Below are positions 1-9,756 of a DNA stretch of 23,401 nt, piece after piece. Under the pieces are notes generated by a model, which saw only the letters and a program-made list of their open reading frames with translations, did not search any database and was not told the origin of the DNA. The stretch lies in contig JADGJH010000257.1 of the NCBI GenBank assembly GCA_027596945.1, positions 1 to 23,401 on the forward strand, written 5' to 3'. Numbering within the stretch: the first letter of the stretch is position 1; the number at the start of each line of letters is the position of its first letter. This stretch comes from Physocladia obscura (taxonomy: Eukaryota > Chytridiomycota > Chytridiomycetes > Chytridiales > Chytriomycetaceae). Made by a program: the position numbers and the translations under genes.

Positions 1-1450
1 CATATATACAACTTGTATAACATATTTATTTCTAAATCTAATAGTAAGATTGGTCTGTCAATCTTCCCAAACACTTCATCAAGTTGGTTCTATGTCAGAT
101 TGCAATATAAAAATTATATATACTGTTTATGAAAGCTTCAATGAAAATATTCTAACAATCATTTTTAAATACTTGTAATTGTTGACAGCATGTTTCCAAA
201 GCTGTTTCACTGCCATCTTTGTTGAGTTTTCTCTCTGTGACCATGGCAGTGAACTTTGTGCAATTAATTTTGTTGATAGAAAATCTTGAATCATCAAATC
301 TTCGGGGGTTTTTTTTTATACTGCGAATTTTGGTTAGCTATTCTGAAATTAAATTAAATCTTAAGTTCAATTTTAATTTTATTTTTGATTTGCATATTTT
401 CTGATGTAAATATGTAAATTAGAGATTCAATCTAATTTTCTTAAATTATTTAGAATTTTCTCAAGCCTTCTATTATTTTCAAGAACTCAAAAGTCATTCA
501 AGCAATTTCCAACTGCTTTTCAACCATATTAAGCCATATTAGACCATTTTTCTTTTGAAGTGCATTTTATTCTTTTCTTTTTTTTCTTTCTACTCCAAAA
601 ACTATTTAAACCCAAACTCTTTCCTTCATTCTATTATTGGTCTTATTAAATAAAAGAAAGTCTTAATTAAGTATTATATTTCCACTTAAACTCATACTTT
701 TCTGCAACTTACTGGAATCGGCTTGATTTTCACCCTGATTTCAACTTGATTTTCAAGTTCAAAAATGATCATGATGAAAATGAGAGAAAGATATCAGATA
801 TCACTTCAAATCATGTAACTATTGTGGCTGATTGCACATTGATCTGAAGAAAAAAGGTAGCAAAAGCAAGGATAATAAAACTATCACTATTACTGGGACA
901 GCAAACTGACATAGCAAAGTGATCCTTGCAGTATACTTATGAAAGCATTTTATAGGTAGTTTCAATGCATCTGAATCCTGGCAATAGGATGAAATCTAAG
1001 CTGCAGTTGACAGGCCAAACACACCTATTAGTTTGCTCACATACAAGAAACTAACACATAAAAAAGGCAATGGCACATTCAATCTCTTGTTGATAACATT
1101 TTGGGGAAAAAAAAGTGTAGGGTTTTTTAACATAGGTTTTAGGTTATCTTCTGATATTTTCAAGACTCGTACTATCTTCTAATCAAGCCAAAATGATTGG
1201 CACTGAATAATGTACAAATTGAACAGACTTGATTAAATTACCCAATTGGAACAGATCCTGCTGTCTCCAATTTAAATCTTCCATATTAAAAAAATTAAAA
1301 AAGAAGTATAGAACTCATTGAACATGAAAAGCTTCAATAGCATTTATTTTGTAATTATAATGTAGATAAATATTATAATGTCTTTTAAACATATTTTCTT
1401 TTCAACATTGCTAATTTATCACCTTCATCTGAATCCAGCACAAAACCAAA
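1..1450. other. AT-rich spacer, no supported gene
   Basis: The stretch is strongly AT-rich, with homopolymer T and A runs (for example around 308-318 and 578-588). The only ORF near 219-404 looks like a chance reading of T-rich DNA. At about 850-1010 (+) the broken translation carries short pieces (GSKSKDNKTITITGTAN, then KVILAVYL) that recall the central part of pogo/Tigger transposases, but stops and shifts are so frequent that this is only a hint. On the minus strand at about 150-250 a short open piece (MVTERKLNKDGSETALE) is also visible without a recognisable family. Confidence 0.5.
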
Positions 1451-1472
1451 ATATTAAAGATGCAATTTGTGA

Positions 1473-1655
1473 TTTACATTCAATTCCGAGACAGCACCAT
1501 ATGTGATGATGGACTGGCTCGCAACAGTTCTTGGAAAGAACGCAGAATGCGAACGGAGATATATTAGAGATATACTTCGAATTAAAATGTATAGAATGCG
1601 ATTAAAAAATACTGCTGCTATATGGGACCATAGAAGCTTAGGCAACTTTGAATAA
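1473..1655 (+). CDS. small exon-like ORF, unknown
   Basis: An open stretch of 60 codons follows an in-frame TGA at 1470-1472 and ends with TAA at 1653-1655. Its base composition is clearly richer in G and C than the flanking spacer, which suggests coding. The first in-frame ATG codons are at 1506 and 1509, giving a basic protein of about 49 residues beginning MMDWLATVLGKNAE. It could be a small gene or the last exon of a gene whose upstream exons I could not identify. No family is recognised. An antisense ORF covers 1454-1666, but its composition looks less natural. Confidence 0.25.
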   Translation, partial: FTFNSETAPYVMMDWLATVLGKNAECERRYIRDILRIKMYRMRLKNTAAIWDHRSLGNFE

Positions 1656-1812
1656 TATTTATACACTGACTTTGAGTTTCATATTGTATTAATCACGTTT
1701 TCTTCCAATGACTCATCTTAGTTTCTTTATAAGGTGTGTGGCTATATGAGTCATTTCGAGACAACCTATAAAATCGAACTAGATAAAACATAGGTCTAAA
1801 AGTCATCTGAAA

Positions 1813-3348
1813 ATGCTTCACCTCTGCAGTAAAGTCGTAAAACCTCTCAAACTGCAACAAACTCGCACTCTTCTTACACGCAAAGGGTCGCCAAAAGAAG
1901 TATTATTTGTTTGACCGATTCGGAATGACTCATTGACAGTGTTTTGACAGGTTTCTGTGGATGAAGCTGTCAAAGCAATCAAGTCAAATGATAGAGTATT
2001 TATTCACGGCGTTACTGCCACGCCTGCGACTTTACTTGCTGCCCTCGAAAAGCGCATTCCAGAACTCACCGGAATTGAATTTTGCCACCTTCACCTTGAT
2101 AAACCAAACCCGTAAGCATTTATTTACCTGATATTGCCACGTATCTTGGAATTCATTTATGGCAATTAATAATGGTAGATGCTCGCAAGAAAAGTACAGG
2201 GCAAACGCGTTTACAAACAACTTTTTTATCGGCGCAAACCAACGTAAACAAGTCGCGCAAGGTCTCTCGTCATACACTTCCACATTCCTCAGTGAAGTGC
2301 CACGAATTATTCGCGAAGGACCTCTTACGCCCGATGTGGCGCTGATCAATGTTTCTCTGCCTGATAAGCACGGATATGTTTCTCTGGGGACAGAGGTTGC
2401 AACTGCTTTTCCCGCTGTTCAGATGGCCAAGACTGTTATTGCGCAGATAAATCCTCACGTCCCTCGCACACATGGAGACTCGTTCGTGCATATCGACGCA
2501 CTCGATTACGTCTGTCATGTTAACGAGCCGTTACCAGAAATTCCAGACGCAAAAATAGGTGATGTTGAGGGAAAGATTGGCAAAATTATCGCCGATCTTG
2601 TTCCTGATGGCGCGACGCTACAAATGGGTATTGGAGCAATTCCAAACGCAGTCTTGGATGGCTTAAAAGGGCACAAGAATCTTGGAATACACACAGAGGT
2701 GAATTTATCACTATAGAAGGTGCTACTTATATTTAAAAAAAGAACCATCAATAGATGTTTCAAGAAGGAGTTATTCCACTGATGGAAACTGGAGTTGTAA
2801 ACAACTCTCAGAAAAAGTTTTTACCTGGGAAAATTCTAACCTCTTTCATCATTGGCACTCGCCGCCTCTATGACTTTGTTGACGACAATCCAAGTGTTGT
2901 ATTTTATGATGCAAGTATCGCAAACAACCCAGTAATTATTGCGCAAAACCCCAAGGTCACAGCAATCAACGCCGCTATTGAGGTAGACTTGACAGGGCAA
3001 GTTTGTGCCGACTCTGTGGGTCATCGTATGATCAGTGGAGTTGGAGGACAGGTTGATTTTGAGCGTGGCGCTGCTCTTTCAGAAGGCGGATTGCCTATTA
3101 TTTGTTTGCCAAGCACGACAAAAAGCGGTGCCTCGCGTATTGTGACTGCCATTAAAAGTGGAGGTGGAATTATCACTTCTCGACCACACGTGCATTATGT
3201 TATTACAGAATATGGATACGCGAATTTGTTTGGAAAAAATTTGCAACAGAGGGCGAAAGCTTTGATAGGTATTGCGCATCCAAGACATCGTGAACAGCTT
3301 GAACGGGATGCATTCGAGTTTTTGGGTCTCAGCGCTTGGAGGGACTAG
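1813..3348 (+). CDS. acyl-CoA hydrolase/transferase (4-hydroxybutyrate/acetate CoA-transferase family), four exons
   Basis: A class I CoA-transferase of the acetyl-CoA hydrolase/4-hydroxybutyrate CoA-transferase family, which moves CoA between carboxylic acids. Proposed exons are 1813-1899, 1951-2111, 2179-2698 and 2755-3348, joined by GT-AG introns of 51, 67 and 56 nt; all phases agree and give 453 residues, close to the roughly 440 of the shorter family branch (yeast Ach1 is longer). The first 25 residues are rich in K, R, L and T without acids, as in mitochondrial presequences. Family motifs in order: RVFIHGVTATP, FFIGANQR, the HGYVSLG loop, PRTHGDS, GIGAIPNAV, then GIHTEMF, whose Glu256 matches the catalytic glutamate known in the family and is the last codon of exon 3. 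The C-terminal ITEYGYANL motif follows. The reading frame looks intact. Substrate preference cannot be read from the sequence. Confidence 0.93.
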
Positions 3349-3583
3349 CGATTAAAGAGACTAATTGTTTCTTTTCTTCTTCTCTGAAGCATATTTGATT
3401 TTGTTAATCTTGTTGGTAGACGATCAAAAAAAAAATTATCAAAATCAAATACTATCATTCTCATGAAAATTTCGCCAAGAGATTTTAAAATCTGATGGTT
3501 GTAATTTTTTTCTTTATTTTCTTGGCAAAATTGGAATATTTTTTTTGTTACTTATGTCATAACCCCAAACACGTTTTTTATAT
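3349..3583. other. intergenic spacer between convergent genes
   Basis: This short T/A-rich stretch lies between the stop codons of two convergent genes. It must hold both 3' ends and polyadenylation regions, but I see no clear signal beyond poly-A and T-rich tracts. Confidence 0.4.
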
Positions 3584-4018
3584 TCAGAGATCAAATCTGC
3601 CAAATTTTCGAAGCATGCATTCCCAAAGCACATACAACAATCCAATAAGTATCATCGAAAATCCGAAAGTTATAACTACGATTGCACAAACTTTCCATAT
3701 AAAATACAAATACAATTCGGTTTTAATCCAGTCACTTTGAAATTGTCGACCGTAAAAGCTAATTACAAGTGGGTGTAGAACAATCAATAGCAGAACGATT
3801 GCAAGATATATGAATTTCAATTGCTTCACAAAAACGAAGAGATTCTTTAGTTTGCTTATTGGCGCTGGTGGGTTCGTGAATAACTGAATTTTAGATTCAT
3901 TTTGTTTCAAAGATGAGTCTGCCCGAACAAAATTAGATGGCGCAATTTCGATGGTGATGGTGACAGAAGAATTAGAATGTATAGCTGTAAGCTTGTGGAA
4001 ATCAGCGAGCGCATTCAT
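3584..4018 (-). CDS. putative two-helix membrane protein
   Basis: An uninterrupted ORF encodes 144 residues from the ATG at 4018. Residues 1-60 are polar and rich in Ser, Asn and Thr. Two strongly hydrophobic segments follow at about 69-90 (YLAIVLLLIVLHPLVISF) and about 104-131 (IWKVCAIVVITFGFSMILIG), with a basic C-terminus (MLRKFGRFDL). This is the layout of a small helical hairpin integral membrane protein. No family is recognised. It converges on the CoA-transferase gene. The opposite strand has a shorter ORF at 3495-3740 that looks like a shadow. Composition is AT-rich, so a spurious ORF cannot be excluded, but two well-formed helices in one frame favour a gene. Confidence 0.5.
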   Translation of the reverse strand: MNALADFHKLTAIHSNSSVTITIEIAPSNFVRADSSLKQNESKIQLFTNPPAPISKLKNLFVFVKQLKFIYLAIVLLLIVLHPLVISFYGRQFQSDWIKTELYLYFIWKVCAIVVITFGFSMILIGLLYVLWECMLRKFGRFDL

Positions 4019-4129
4019 TGAGCTTTAGAACCTGTGTTTTTGCCAAGATTACTTTTCAGAAAATTTTTAAAGACAAGGGGGTATTTATTTTCAAAAAAAT
4101 ACTTGAAATCACGACGCACGCCATTTTAT

Positions 4130-4240
4130 AGATGTTTTATGCTCAAGAAATTGCGACAAATATCCTTGAGCAAGTTGACAATATTCTTCTCTGGAGATTC
4201 AAAAGCAATATCCAAATTCTTAGAAGGAAATGTTTCTAGA
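4130..4240 (-). pseudogene. degenerate copy of the 3' end of the adjacent methyltransferase gene
   Basis: On the plus strand, 4171-4197 and 4621-4647 match at 25 of 27 positions, and the similarity continues more weakly to both sides. Read on the minus strand, the copy gives REEYCQLAQGYLSQFLEHK against REEYRELVQGSYAEWPKHK in the functional gene, followed by stops and frame changes. It therefore corresponds to the last ~30-40 codons of a methyltransferase paralog, in the same orientation as the intact gene. No upstream domain of the copy could be traced. A tandem duplication followed by decay is the simplest reading. Confidence 0.7.
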
Positions 4241-4540
4241 ACTTTTCTGAATTTTCATCTAAATTTGAGAAGACATGTCGAAAATGGGGCATCTAAAAAT
4301 ATGGATATATTTTTTGATAAGCAGCACGGTAGATATAAAACTATATTTTCAGTTTTTGTTTTTTTCGTTTCTAAACAATGAGTTCAACGCTAACATCGAA
4401 TTATGAAATAATTTAATTTTTGCCTAAAAAATAGCAGATTTTCATCGTATTTTTCCTCTTATTGACGAAAAGTTAAAACATTTATTGCAATTTTGTTTTG
4501 GGCAGCAAACCCAAATAAGTCATAGGAATTTTCAATACCG

Positions 4541-5779
4541 TCATTTCTTCACTTGAAAATATAAAGCACGAGCTTGCACAAATGATTTATGCTTAGGCCA
4601 TTCCGCGTAAGAGCCTTGGACAAGTTCACGATATTCTTCTCTGGAGAGCCTCATTGCTTTGTGCATCCAATCTTCTAATCCGAGGAACACTGCCTTGACA
4701 TCTGCGCCTGCAAGAATTCCCATATTCGAGCCCCACCCAATTGATGCATGAATCATTTTGTTTTGTTGATTTTCGATACTAGCTGCCACTTGCTTAACAT
4801 AAAACGGCAGGTTTGTCGCGGCGTAGCAATCCAAGCCACGCCTATGCATTCCGTCAAATGCCGCAGTTGTCAAAGTTTGAGAGTATGGTCCTGCATTGTA
4901 AATCACAATATCTGCTTCAACTAATTCGATCCAGCCGCCAGGCTTTGTGACGCGAATAAGTTCTTTAAGTGCCTCTGGAAATTTTTGGCGAGGCATACCG
5001 AGTACCAACAAACGTTGGTGAACAAAATCAAAAGTATTATCCTCATCTATCAGAAACGTTTTTTAAAAAAAAAGGTAGAAAATTATAAACCAAACCAAAC
5101 AGTATAGAATAAAAAAGATTCATAAATTAGTGGAAGATTTTACATGGGAGGGTTTCCAAAACGTTTCCGAATTTGAGAGAAACTCCTTCCTCAGCGAATT
5201 GTTCAACCAAAGTTTTGGAAATGTCAACTCCATGATATTCAGCGTCAGGGCTGATCTTTTGCAGTTGCTTCAACCAAAACCCCTTTGCGCATCCAACATC
5301 TAGAATTTTGTACCCAGGGAGTTTGATCAGATCGTTGACAATGGGGCAAACAATATCTCTACAAAAATTAAAAAATATGAGAAAAAACATTAAAAAACCG
5401 TCGCCACAAACCCTCCAAAAGCAGCACGATAAATATAATGCTGCATTTCCAATCGATCTTGCTCTGTGGCGTCATTGGGCAACATATAATCACTAGTTGG
5501 AAGTGAATGATACTCCCGCATTTCCGGTTCCCAGGATTTCGGATCATTTGGATTCCACGTTTTTGCCACTGAAGTGTTTACATGCGCTGGTTTAAGCTCG
5601 TACTTTTTTGATGACCCGGTTTGTGATTTCGGGGACTGCGGAATCGAACCACTGGCAGCATTGCCATTTGGGCTGTCCAATTTTTCTTGTGTGGAATCAT
5701 AATCTTGCGATGCGTGAGTTGGTGACAGTGGATCGTCGGCAAGCTTCTTCTTGATAACTTTGGATAGGTAAGGTCCCAT
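4541..5779 (-). CDS. class I SAM-dependent methyltransferase (LaeA-like), three exons
   Basis: A Rossmann-fold methyltransferase using S-adenosylmethionine. Exons on the minus strand are 5779-5412, 5358-5144 and 5046-4541; the introns (53 and 97 nt, GT-AG) restore a continuous frame of 362 residues. The first ~75 residues are low complexity (Ser, Gln, Pro, Asn), typical of the fungal LaeA-like group. Then comes RAAFGG joined by splicing to DIVCPIV, motif I ILDVGCAKG (about 141-149), the acidic end of strand 2 in HGVDIS (Asp168), and the strand 4 region LPYEDNTFDFVHQRLL, which is assembled across the second intron. ELIRVTKPGGWIELVEAD is the typical strand 5 element. All core motifs are present, so it should be active; the substrate is unknown. 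A decayed partial copy lies just downstream. Confidence 0.9.
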
Positions 5780-6171
5780 TTTTCAACACAAGTCAAGCAA
5801 AATTGTCAAGCAAATTTTATTCTGTTGGCGAGGGGGTAAATCAATTTTGGTAATTACCTGTCTATTATGGAAATTTGCTCTAAAATTGTGTATTAGAAAA
5901 GAAGATTAGACGGAAAAACTATCGGTTGCCGTGAATTTTCCATAACTAGTTATTTGTCGTTATTCTCGTTGTTTTTGATGAACTCATGGCAGATTTTCGG
6001 CTGTTTGTATCAACCTATTAAAAATACTAATTAATAGTCGGCGGTTATTTTTACTGTTTTTCGGTCAGTTTTCCGACAAATTAAATTCAGCAGTGTTTTC
6101 TTTTGAAAATTGTCAAATTGAGTTGGATGGTTTTCAATAGAAACGTGGTAAAAAACTAATGAAATTTCGAG
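5780..6171. other. spacer between divergent units
   Basis: This AT-rich interval upstream of the minus-strand methyltransferase should carry its promoter. I see no distinct TATA box. An ATG at 5986 followed by a possible 5' splice site at 6007 could form a 7-codon first exon that joins in frame to the exon at 6172; this is weakly supported. Confidence 0.3.
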
Positions 6172-6354
6172 GATTACATCCCAACTGGTCGTAAAATAGT
6201 TGAGACGTTGGAGTTGGAGAAGCAGCGCAGCGGAATTGTTGAGGTTGATCATCGAGTCGCAACTTTGCGCTCTCACCTTGACGCCATCAACGCCTTTCGA
6301 GCATTTCAACCATACCGTGACAATATGGCGTGTTTTGCAGCAGCCAAAGTGTAG
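6172..6354 (+). pseudogene. isolated exon paralogous to the last exon of the minus-strand gene at 7.3-8.1 kb
   Basis: After an AG at 6170-6171 the plus strand is open for 60 codons and ends with TAG at 6352-6354. Its core VETLELEKQRSGIVEVDHRV aligns with VETLTLEMERRGINQVDFRI encoded by the last exon of the minus-strand gene (7492-7295): 11 of 20 residues are identical. The next ~20 residues keep the same helical, charged pattern, and both begin with GRK just before. Nothing resembling the rest of that gene is found upstream, so this is probably a fragment left by an inverted duplication. It could also be a very small two-exon gene of about 67 residues if the ATG at 5986 is used. The function of the family is unknown. 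Confidence 0.55.
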
Positions 6355-6492
6355 TGACAAGAAAGACGACGATGTTTTGCAAGTTGGCAATTTTTCGCAG
6401 AAATTTTCATCGTTACGAAAACCAAAAAGACAAAATATTTTAAAGGAACGAAAACTTTTCACAATTTTTTCTTTCGACTAAAGCTTCCTTTT

Positions 6493-7149
6493 TCAGACAG
6501 AATATCTGTGTGCAAACCAAATAGGCTTGGGAGACCAGTCGAAATCAACCAACAAATCCAGTTCAATAGCTGAGATTGTGTCATGATTATGAAACGGCGC
6601 ATCAGCAGGCATTTCTCTCCAGAAGGACGGATACAAGTACTCAGAAGTTGGCAAATTTTGAGCTTCATCAGTCAAAAACCACTTTTGAATAGCTTTCATA
6701 TTCCGACATATTGCAGTGAAAGTAGCTGGAACTTCTTTCATTCTTTGAAATTCGTTGACAAAAAGATATACGCGTTTATAGAGATAGTACGATGATTGTT
6801 TCAAGTTGAACTCGGCTTGAATATAGTGAAGAAAGTCGGAATATTGACTACACTAGTTGTTGCAGTAGTTTCTACTTCTTCTTCAGCTTCGTCGTCGTCC
6901 ATGTTCGTTAATCTACGAATCAACGCGGTAGCGTCGTCTGGAGAACTTCTACTCGGAGAAGAATCTTGTCCCATCGTTGCTTATTTCATCTAGGGCGCGA
7001 GATGGTGGAAGAGCGTAAACTGCTTCTAAAATCAGCTTAACGCCAGCTACTGGGATATGTTGCAGTTCGCGCTCAAAATCTTCCTGAGACATCGCAACGG
7101 TATCTTTCATCCACTTGCCAAACGCGTCCCGGAGTGGGTGAACTGGCAT
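6493..7149 (-). pseudogene. cyclin-like protein gene with broken or unresolved frame
   Basis: Three overlapping coding pieces in different frames run along the minus strand. The first, from the ATG at 7149, begins MPVHPLRDAFGKWMKDTVAM and is clearly protein-like. The second, around 6974-6870, is acidic (ATALIRRLTNMDDDEAEEE). The third, about 6860-6493, begins SDFLHYIQAEFNLKQSSYYL and ends with IELDLLVDFDWSP and a stop. The third piece has the helix pattern of a PHO80/PCL-type cyclin box, ending in the usual 'E..FL..LDF' helix, but this is a pattern judgement only. No convincing intron connects the pieces: the only GT-AG candidate between the second and third would be 23 nt. Either it is a pseudogene with two frameshifts, or introns or sequencing errors are hidden here. 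Confidence 0.4.
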
Positions 7150-7294
7150 CTTATTTTTTGGAACAAAGGAATATTCTGACCAGTCACATTCCGAGATTTT
7201 TTACCACGATTGCAAATTTCGAAAAGAAGAAACCCGTGTTCTCTAAAATATAAAACATAATCTTTATTTGCACTACAAACAAATCCGAATCTTC

Positions 7295-8147
7295 TCAATG
7301 TCCATTCTTTTTCGCTTTCAATTTGTCCATGCTGTCTTGAAATGCTTGTGAGTTTCGAAACCGGCGAATATTGTCCAAGTAGTCCCGGATAATGAGCTGG
7401 GTCACAATTCGAAAGTCAACTTGATTGATACCACGCCTCTCCATCTCCAAAGTCAACGTTTCAACAGTTGCGAAAACCTTGCGACCCGCAGCCTGAATTA
7501 AATAATTTAGAAGCCCAAAACATATTTAAGAACAAATTATTTTACCTCCTTCATGTCGTTTACTCGTTGATGTGTAATCACGCAATGTTCGTTGCGATAC
7601 TCGCCACTAACTCCAATAACAATGCCATTAATTACGCGGTCAACACCCCAGTTGTCACAAGTCAACTCCATTCCCGACATTTCATCAACTCCATTCCCGA
7701 CATTTCATCAACCAAATTGCCACTTTCGTTCCCATTGAGTCGACATAGGCGCTGGAATTCAGGGAGCCCACCATCAGGACCCCAAAATCTGATGTCCGGA
7801 AACACAAAGTTCCGGTCAACAGGACCTTCGCGCCTGGATTTGTACTGTTGAGTTTTTGCTTCCGATGACATACTCACCCACTTCTTCTCAATGGATTTCT
7901 CCCACTCTTTCGACAACATTCTCGGCTCCCCATCCCCGTTTCTTCGTCGAAACGCCGCATCTCCTTCCGCATAGTTTCCAGCCAGAATTTCGCGTAACAA
8001 TTCGTCCGTACGTTTCTCCGACAACGAATTCGAGAGGCGGTTGAAAAGAAGGACCTTTGGCGGGAGGCAGTGCAGGACAGCAGATTTATCCAATCCGGTT
8101 TCCATCCACCGAGAATCAGCAGAAGAGACACAGACGTACTGTCGAAT
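7295..8147 (-). CDS. uncharacterised two-exon (or more) gene, frame interrupted by a 23-bp tandem duplication
   Basis: The main exon on the minus strand is about 8147-7546, joined by a GT-AG intron (7545-7493) to a last exon 7492-7295 that ends with TGA. The protein likely starts at the ATG at 8105 (METGLDKSAVLHCLPPKVLL); residues include a charged middle part, then FVFPDIRFWGPDGG and a helical C-terminal domain (VETLTLEMERRGINQVDFRI). The frame is broken at 7666-7711, where a 23-bp unit occurs twice head to tail; with only one unit the frame would run on through WGVDRVINGIVIGVSGEYR into the last exon. A possible in-frame 33-nt intron (GTGAGT...CAACAG) lies near 7882-7850. Two GT-AG-bounded segments upstream (8450-8333 and 8275-8216) do not join in phase and may be 5' UTR exons. 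No family is recognised. A paralogous exon is present inverted at 6172. Confidence 0.5.
7666..7711. repeat. 23-bp perfect tandem duplication
   Basis: The 23-base unit at 7666-7688 is repeated exactly at 7689-7711. Because 23 is not a multiple of three it shifts the frame of the minus-strand exon that contains it. Confidence 0.95.
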
Positions 8148-8215
8148 CTGTCACGGTTATTTAAAATGAGTTTTTTGTAAGTCATAAATAAAACAGAGAA
8201 AACAAGCCAAAGAAC

Positions 8216-9176
8216 CTGTAACACTCAACGAAGGAGTCACAGCCAATAATGACGAGTGGCGTGGTATCGAGGAGTCTTGATGAATGTTATGGTGAGTCGC
8301 ACAACAGGTGTATCAATCAATAAAATAAAAACCTGACGATACTCTCGCGTCAGTCGAGACGATGAAAGAGGATGAGGATGATGATGATTGATACGATGGG
8401 CAGGATGGCGACCATGTCGTCAGAGATGAGGGTGTGTTGGTCAAGGTCATTTTTTGGATGATGATTTTTGAAAAGAGAAAATCGGACGTCTTCCCTCAAA
8501 TACTATCTGTCAATCCTATCTGTCATAGAACGTTGAACATTCACTCTCGCTGAAGAATACAAGCGACTATTCCTCACTAAAATCAATCACCGTATCTGTC
8601 ACTTTATTTCAGTGATAATAAAACACTTCATTCAAAGTTGAGTTGATTTGTCACAAAATTGAATTTTCTTAGTAAACACACACTCAATCCATCACAATGC
8701 TCATCACTGTTTTTGAGTGAACAATCCTACAGTTTTCAAAGTTGAGAGATTCCACCACTTACCGCAGTGGCGCGACTCACAATTTAAAATTTTATTAGAA
8801 GATTCTCACAGAAAAGTGTGAGTGGGCGTGTGCATGGCGGGGGTGTATGGTCAGCATAATTTTCAAGATAAAATTTTTTTGACTATATTTTTTGTTTTAT
8901 TATCATGAATAGAGAATGCTTATTCTCTTTATTCTTTTTTTCGTGAAAAGGATGCTCAGGGGATTTCAAACAATCAAAATGATTATTTGTCAGCCTAACA
9001 TAAATTATTGATGAACATTGATAAACACCTCATTGAAAGAACAGCGAAAGACAATATACCAGTACTTAAGTAATAACTGTTTTTACCGTTTTGATCAAGT
9101 TTCCAAGGGGGCAAAACTTTCTTCGCGGTGGATTTTTGTGACAAAATCGAACAAATCTCGTCAGTCAATCAACTTG
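8216..9176. other. divergent intergenic region with possible 5' exons and short repeats
   Basis: The minus strand shows two segments bounded by splice-like sites, 8450-8333 and 8275-8216, that could be 5' exons of the gene ending at 7295; the first would encode a Ser-rich stretch if translated from the ATG at 8450. Upstream, the 9-mer tatctgtca occurs three times (8504-8512, 8517-8525, 8593-8601). From about 8850 the DNA becomes T-rich, as expected of a promoter for the plus-strand gene that follows. Confidence 0.35.
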
Positions 9177-9578
9177 ATGTTAACAAAAACAAGACTCACA
9201 AGCCAAAAAACAGTATTGCCTCTTCTGCAAGCAAAAACACTTGCATTCACACCGTTGTATTCCCAGTCATCATCGTTGCAAATGTCAAATGACACGGCAA
9301 TATCTGTCGGAGCTGGAACTGTTGTAGAACGCAGAGCTGCTGAAACACGGCAATCAGCTGTAGTATTTATCGGCAAGGCTATTGCATTGACTATTATCGC
9401 GATTGGTGCGCTGGTGGGGCTTATTTTTCTTGCGTTTCATATTGCGCAAAGTGCAGACAATTCGAATTCAAATACGAATTTGAACACTTCCATCACAACA
9501 AAATCCGAATCAACAGCGTTGAATTCGTCAAAATCATTATGGATAACTCATGCTTCGACATCTGTTGTAACATCTTAA
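9177..9578 (+). CDS. small single-pass membrane protein, possibly mitochondrial
   Basis: The ATG at 9177 gives 133 residues. The same frame is open upstream to 9018, but that part is AT-rich and less protein-like, so the internal start is preferred. The N-terminus (MLTKTRLTSQKTVLPLLQAK) is basic and hydroxylated, as in mitochondrial targeting peptides. Residues about 61-90 (AVVFIGKAIALTIIAIGALV and on) form one strong transmembrane helix. The C-terminal 40 residues are Ser/Thr/Asn-rich. No domain is recognised. It lies about 180 bp upstream of the DCAF12-like gene, on the same strand, but there is no reason to assume cotranscription. Confidence 0.55.
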   Translation: MLTKTRLTSQKTVLPLLQAKTLAFTPLYSQSSSLQMSNDTAISVGAGTVVERRAAETRQSAVVFIGKAIALTIIAIGALVGLIFLAFHIAQSADNSNSNTNLNTSITTKSESTALNSSKSLWITHASTSVVTS

Positions 9579-9756
9579 TGCCTGCGTTGGACTTGTACTG
9601 CAAATCCGTTTTTTTTTTTCTTTTTTTTCCCAACGCATTGCGCCTATTTTATGTATTTTCGAACAAGTTTTTCAAGTAAAATGACTGAAACTCTCTGATT
9701 TGTTACTTTTCTCAGAAAAGAAAAAGAAAAAAAGACAAGCAAACCACCGAATTGTC

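Noticed and set aside
850..1010. Trace of a pogo/Tigger-like transposase
   Set aside because: Only two short stretches resemble the family and stops are very frequent; mentioned in the spacer entry but not called as a feature.
6031..6462. Minus-strand ORF of 143 codons
   Set aside because: It is antisense to the exon at 6172-6354, which has a clear paralog; the minus-strand protein is Cys/Phe/Ser-rich and looks like a shadow.
9018..9176. N-terminal extension of the membrane protein ORF
   Set aside because: In frame but AT-rich and unlike the rest; the ATG at 9177 gives a sensible targeting peptide.
9700..9756. Alternative start of the DCAF12-like protein at 9700
   Set aside because: The added residues are a Lys run translated from a poly-A-rich leader; the ATG at 9757 fits better.
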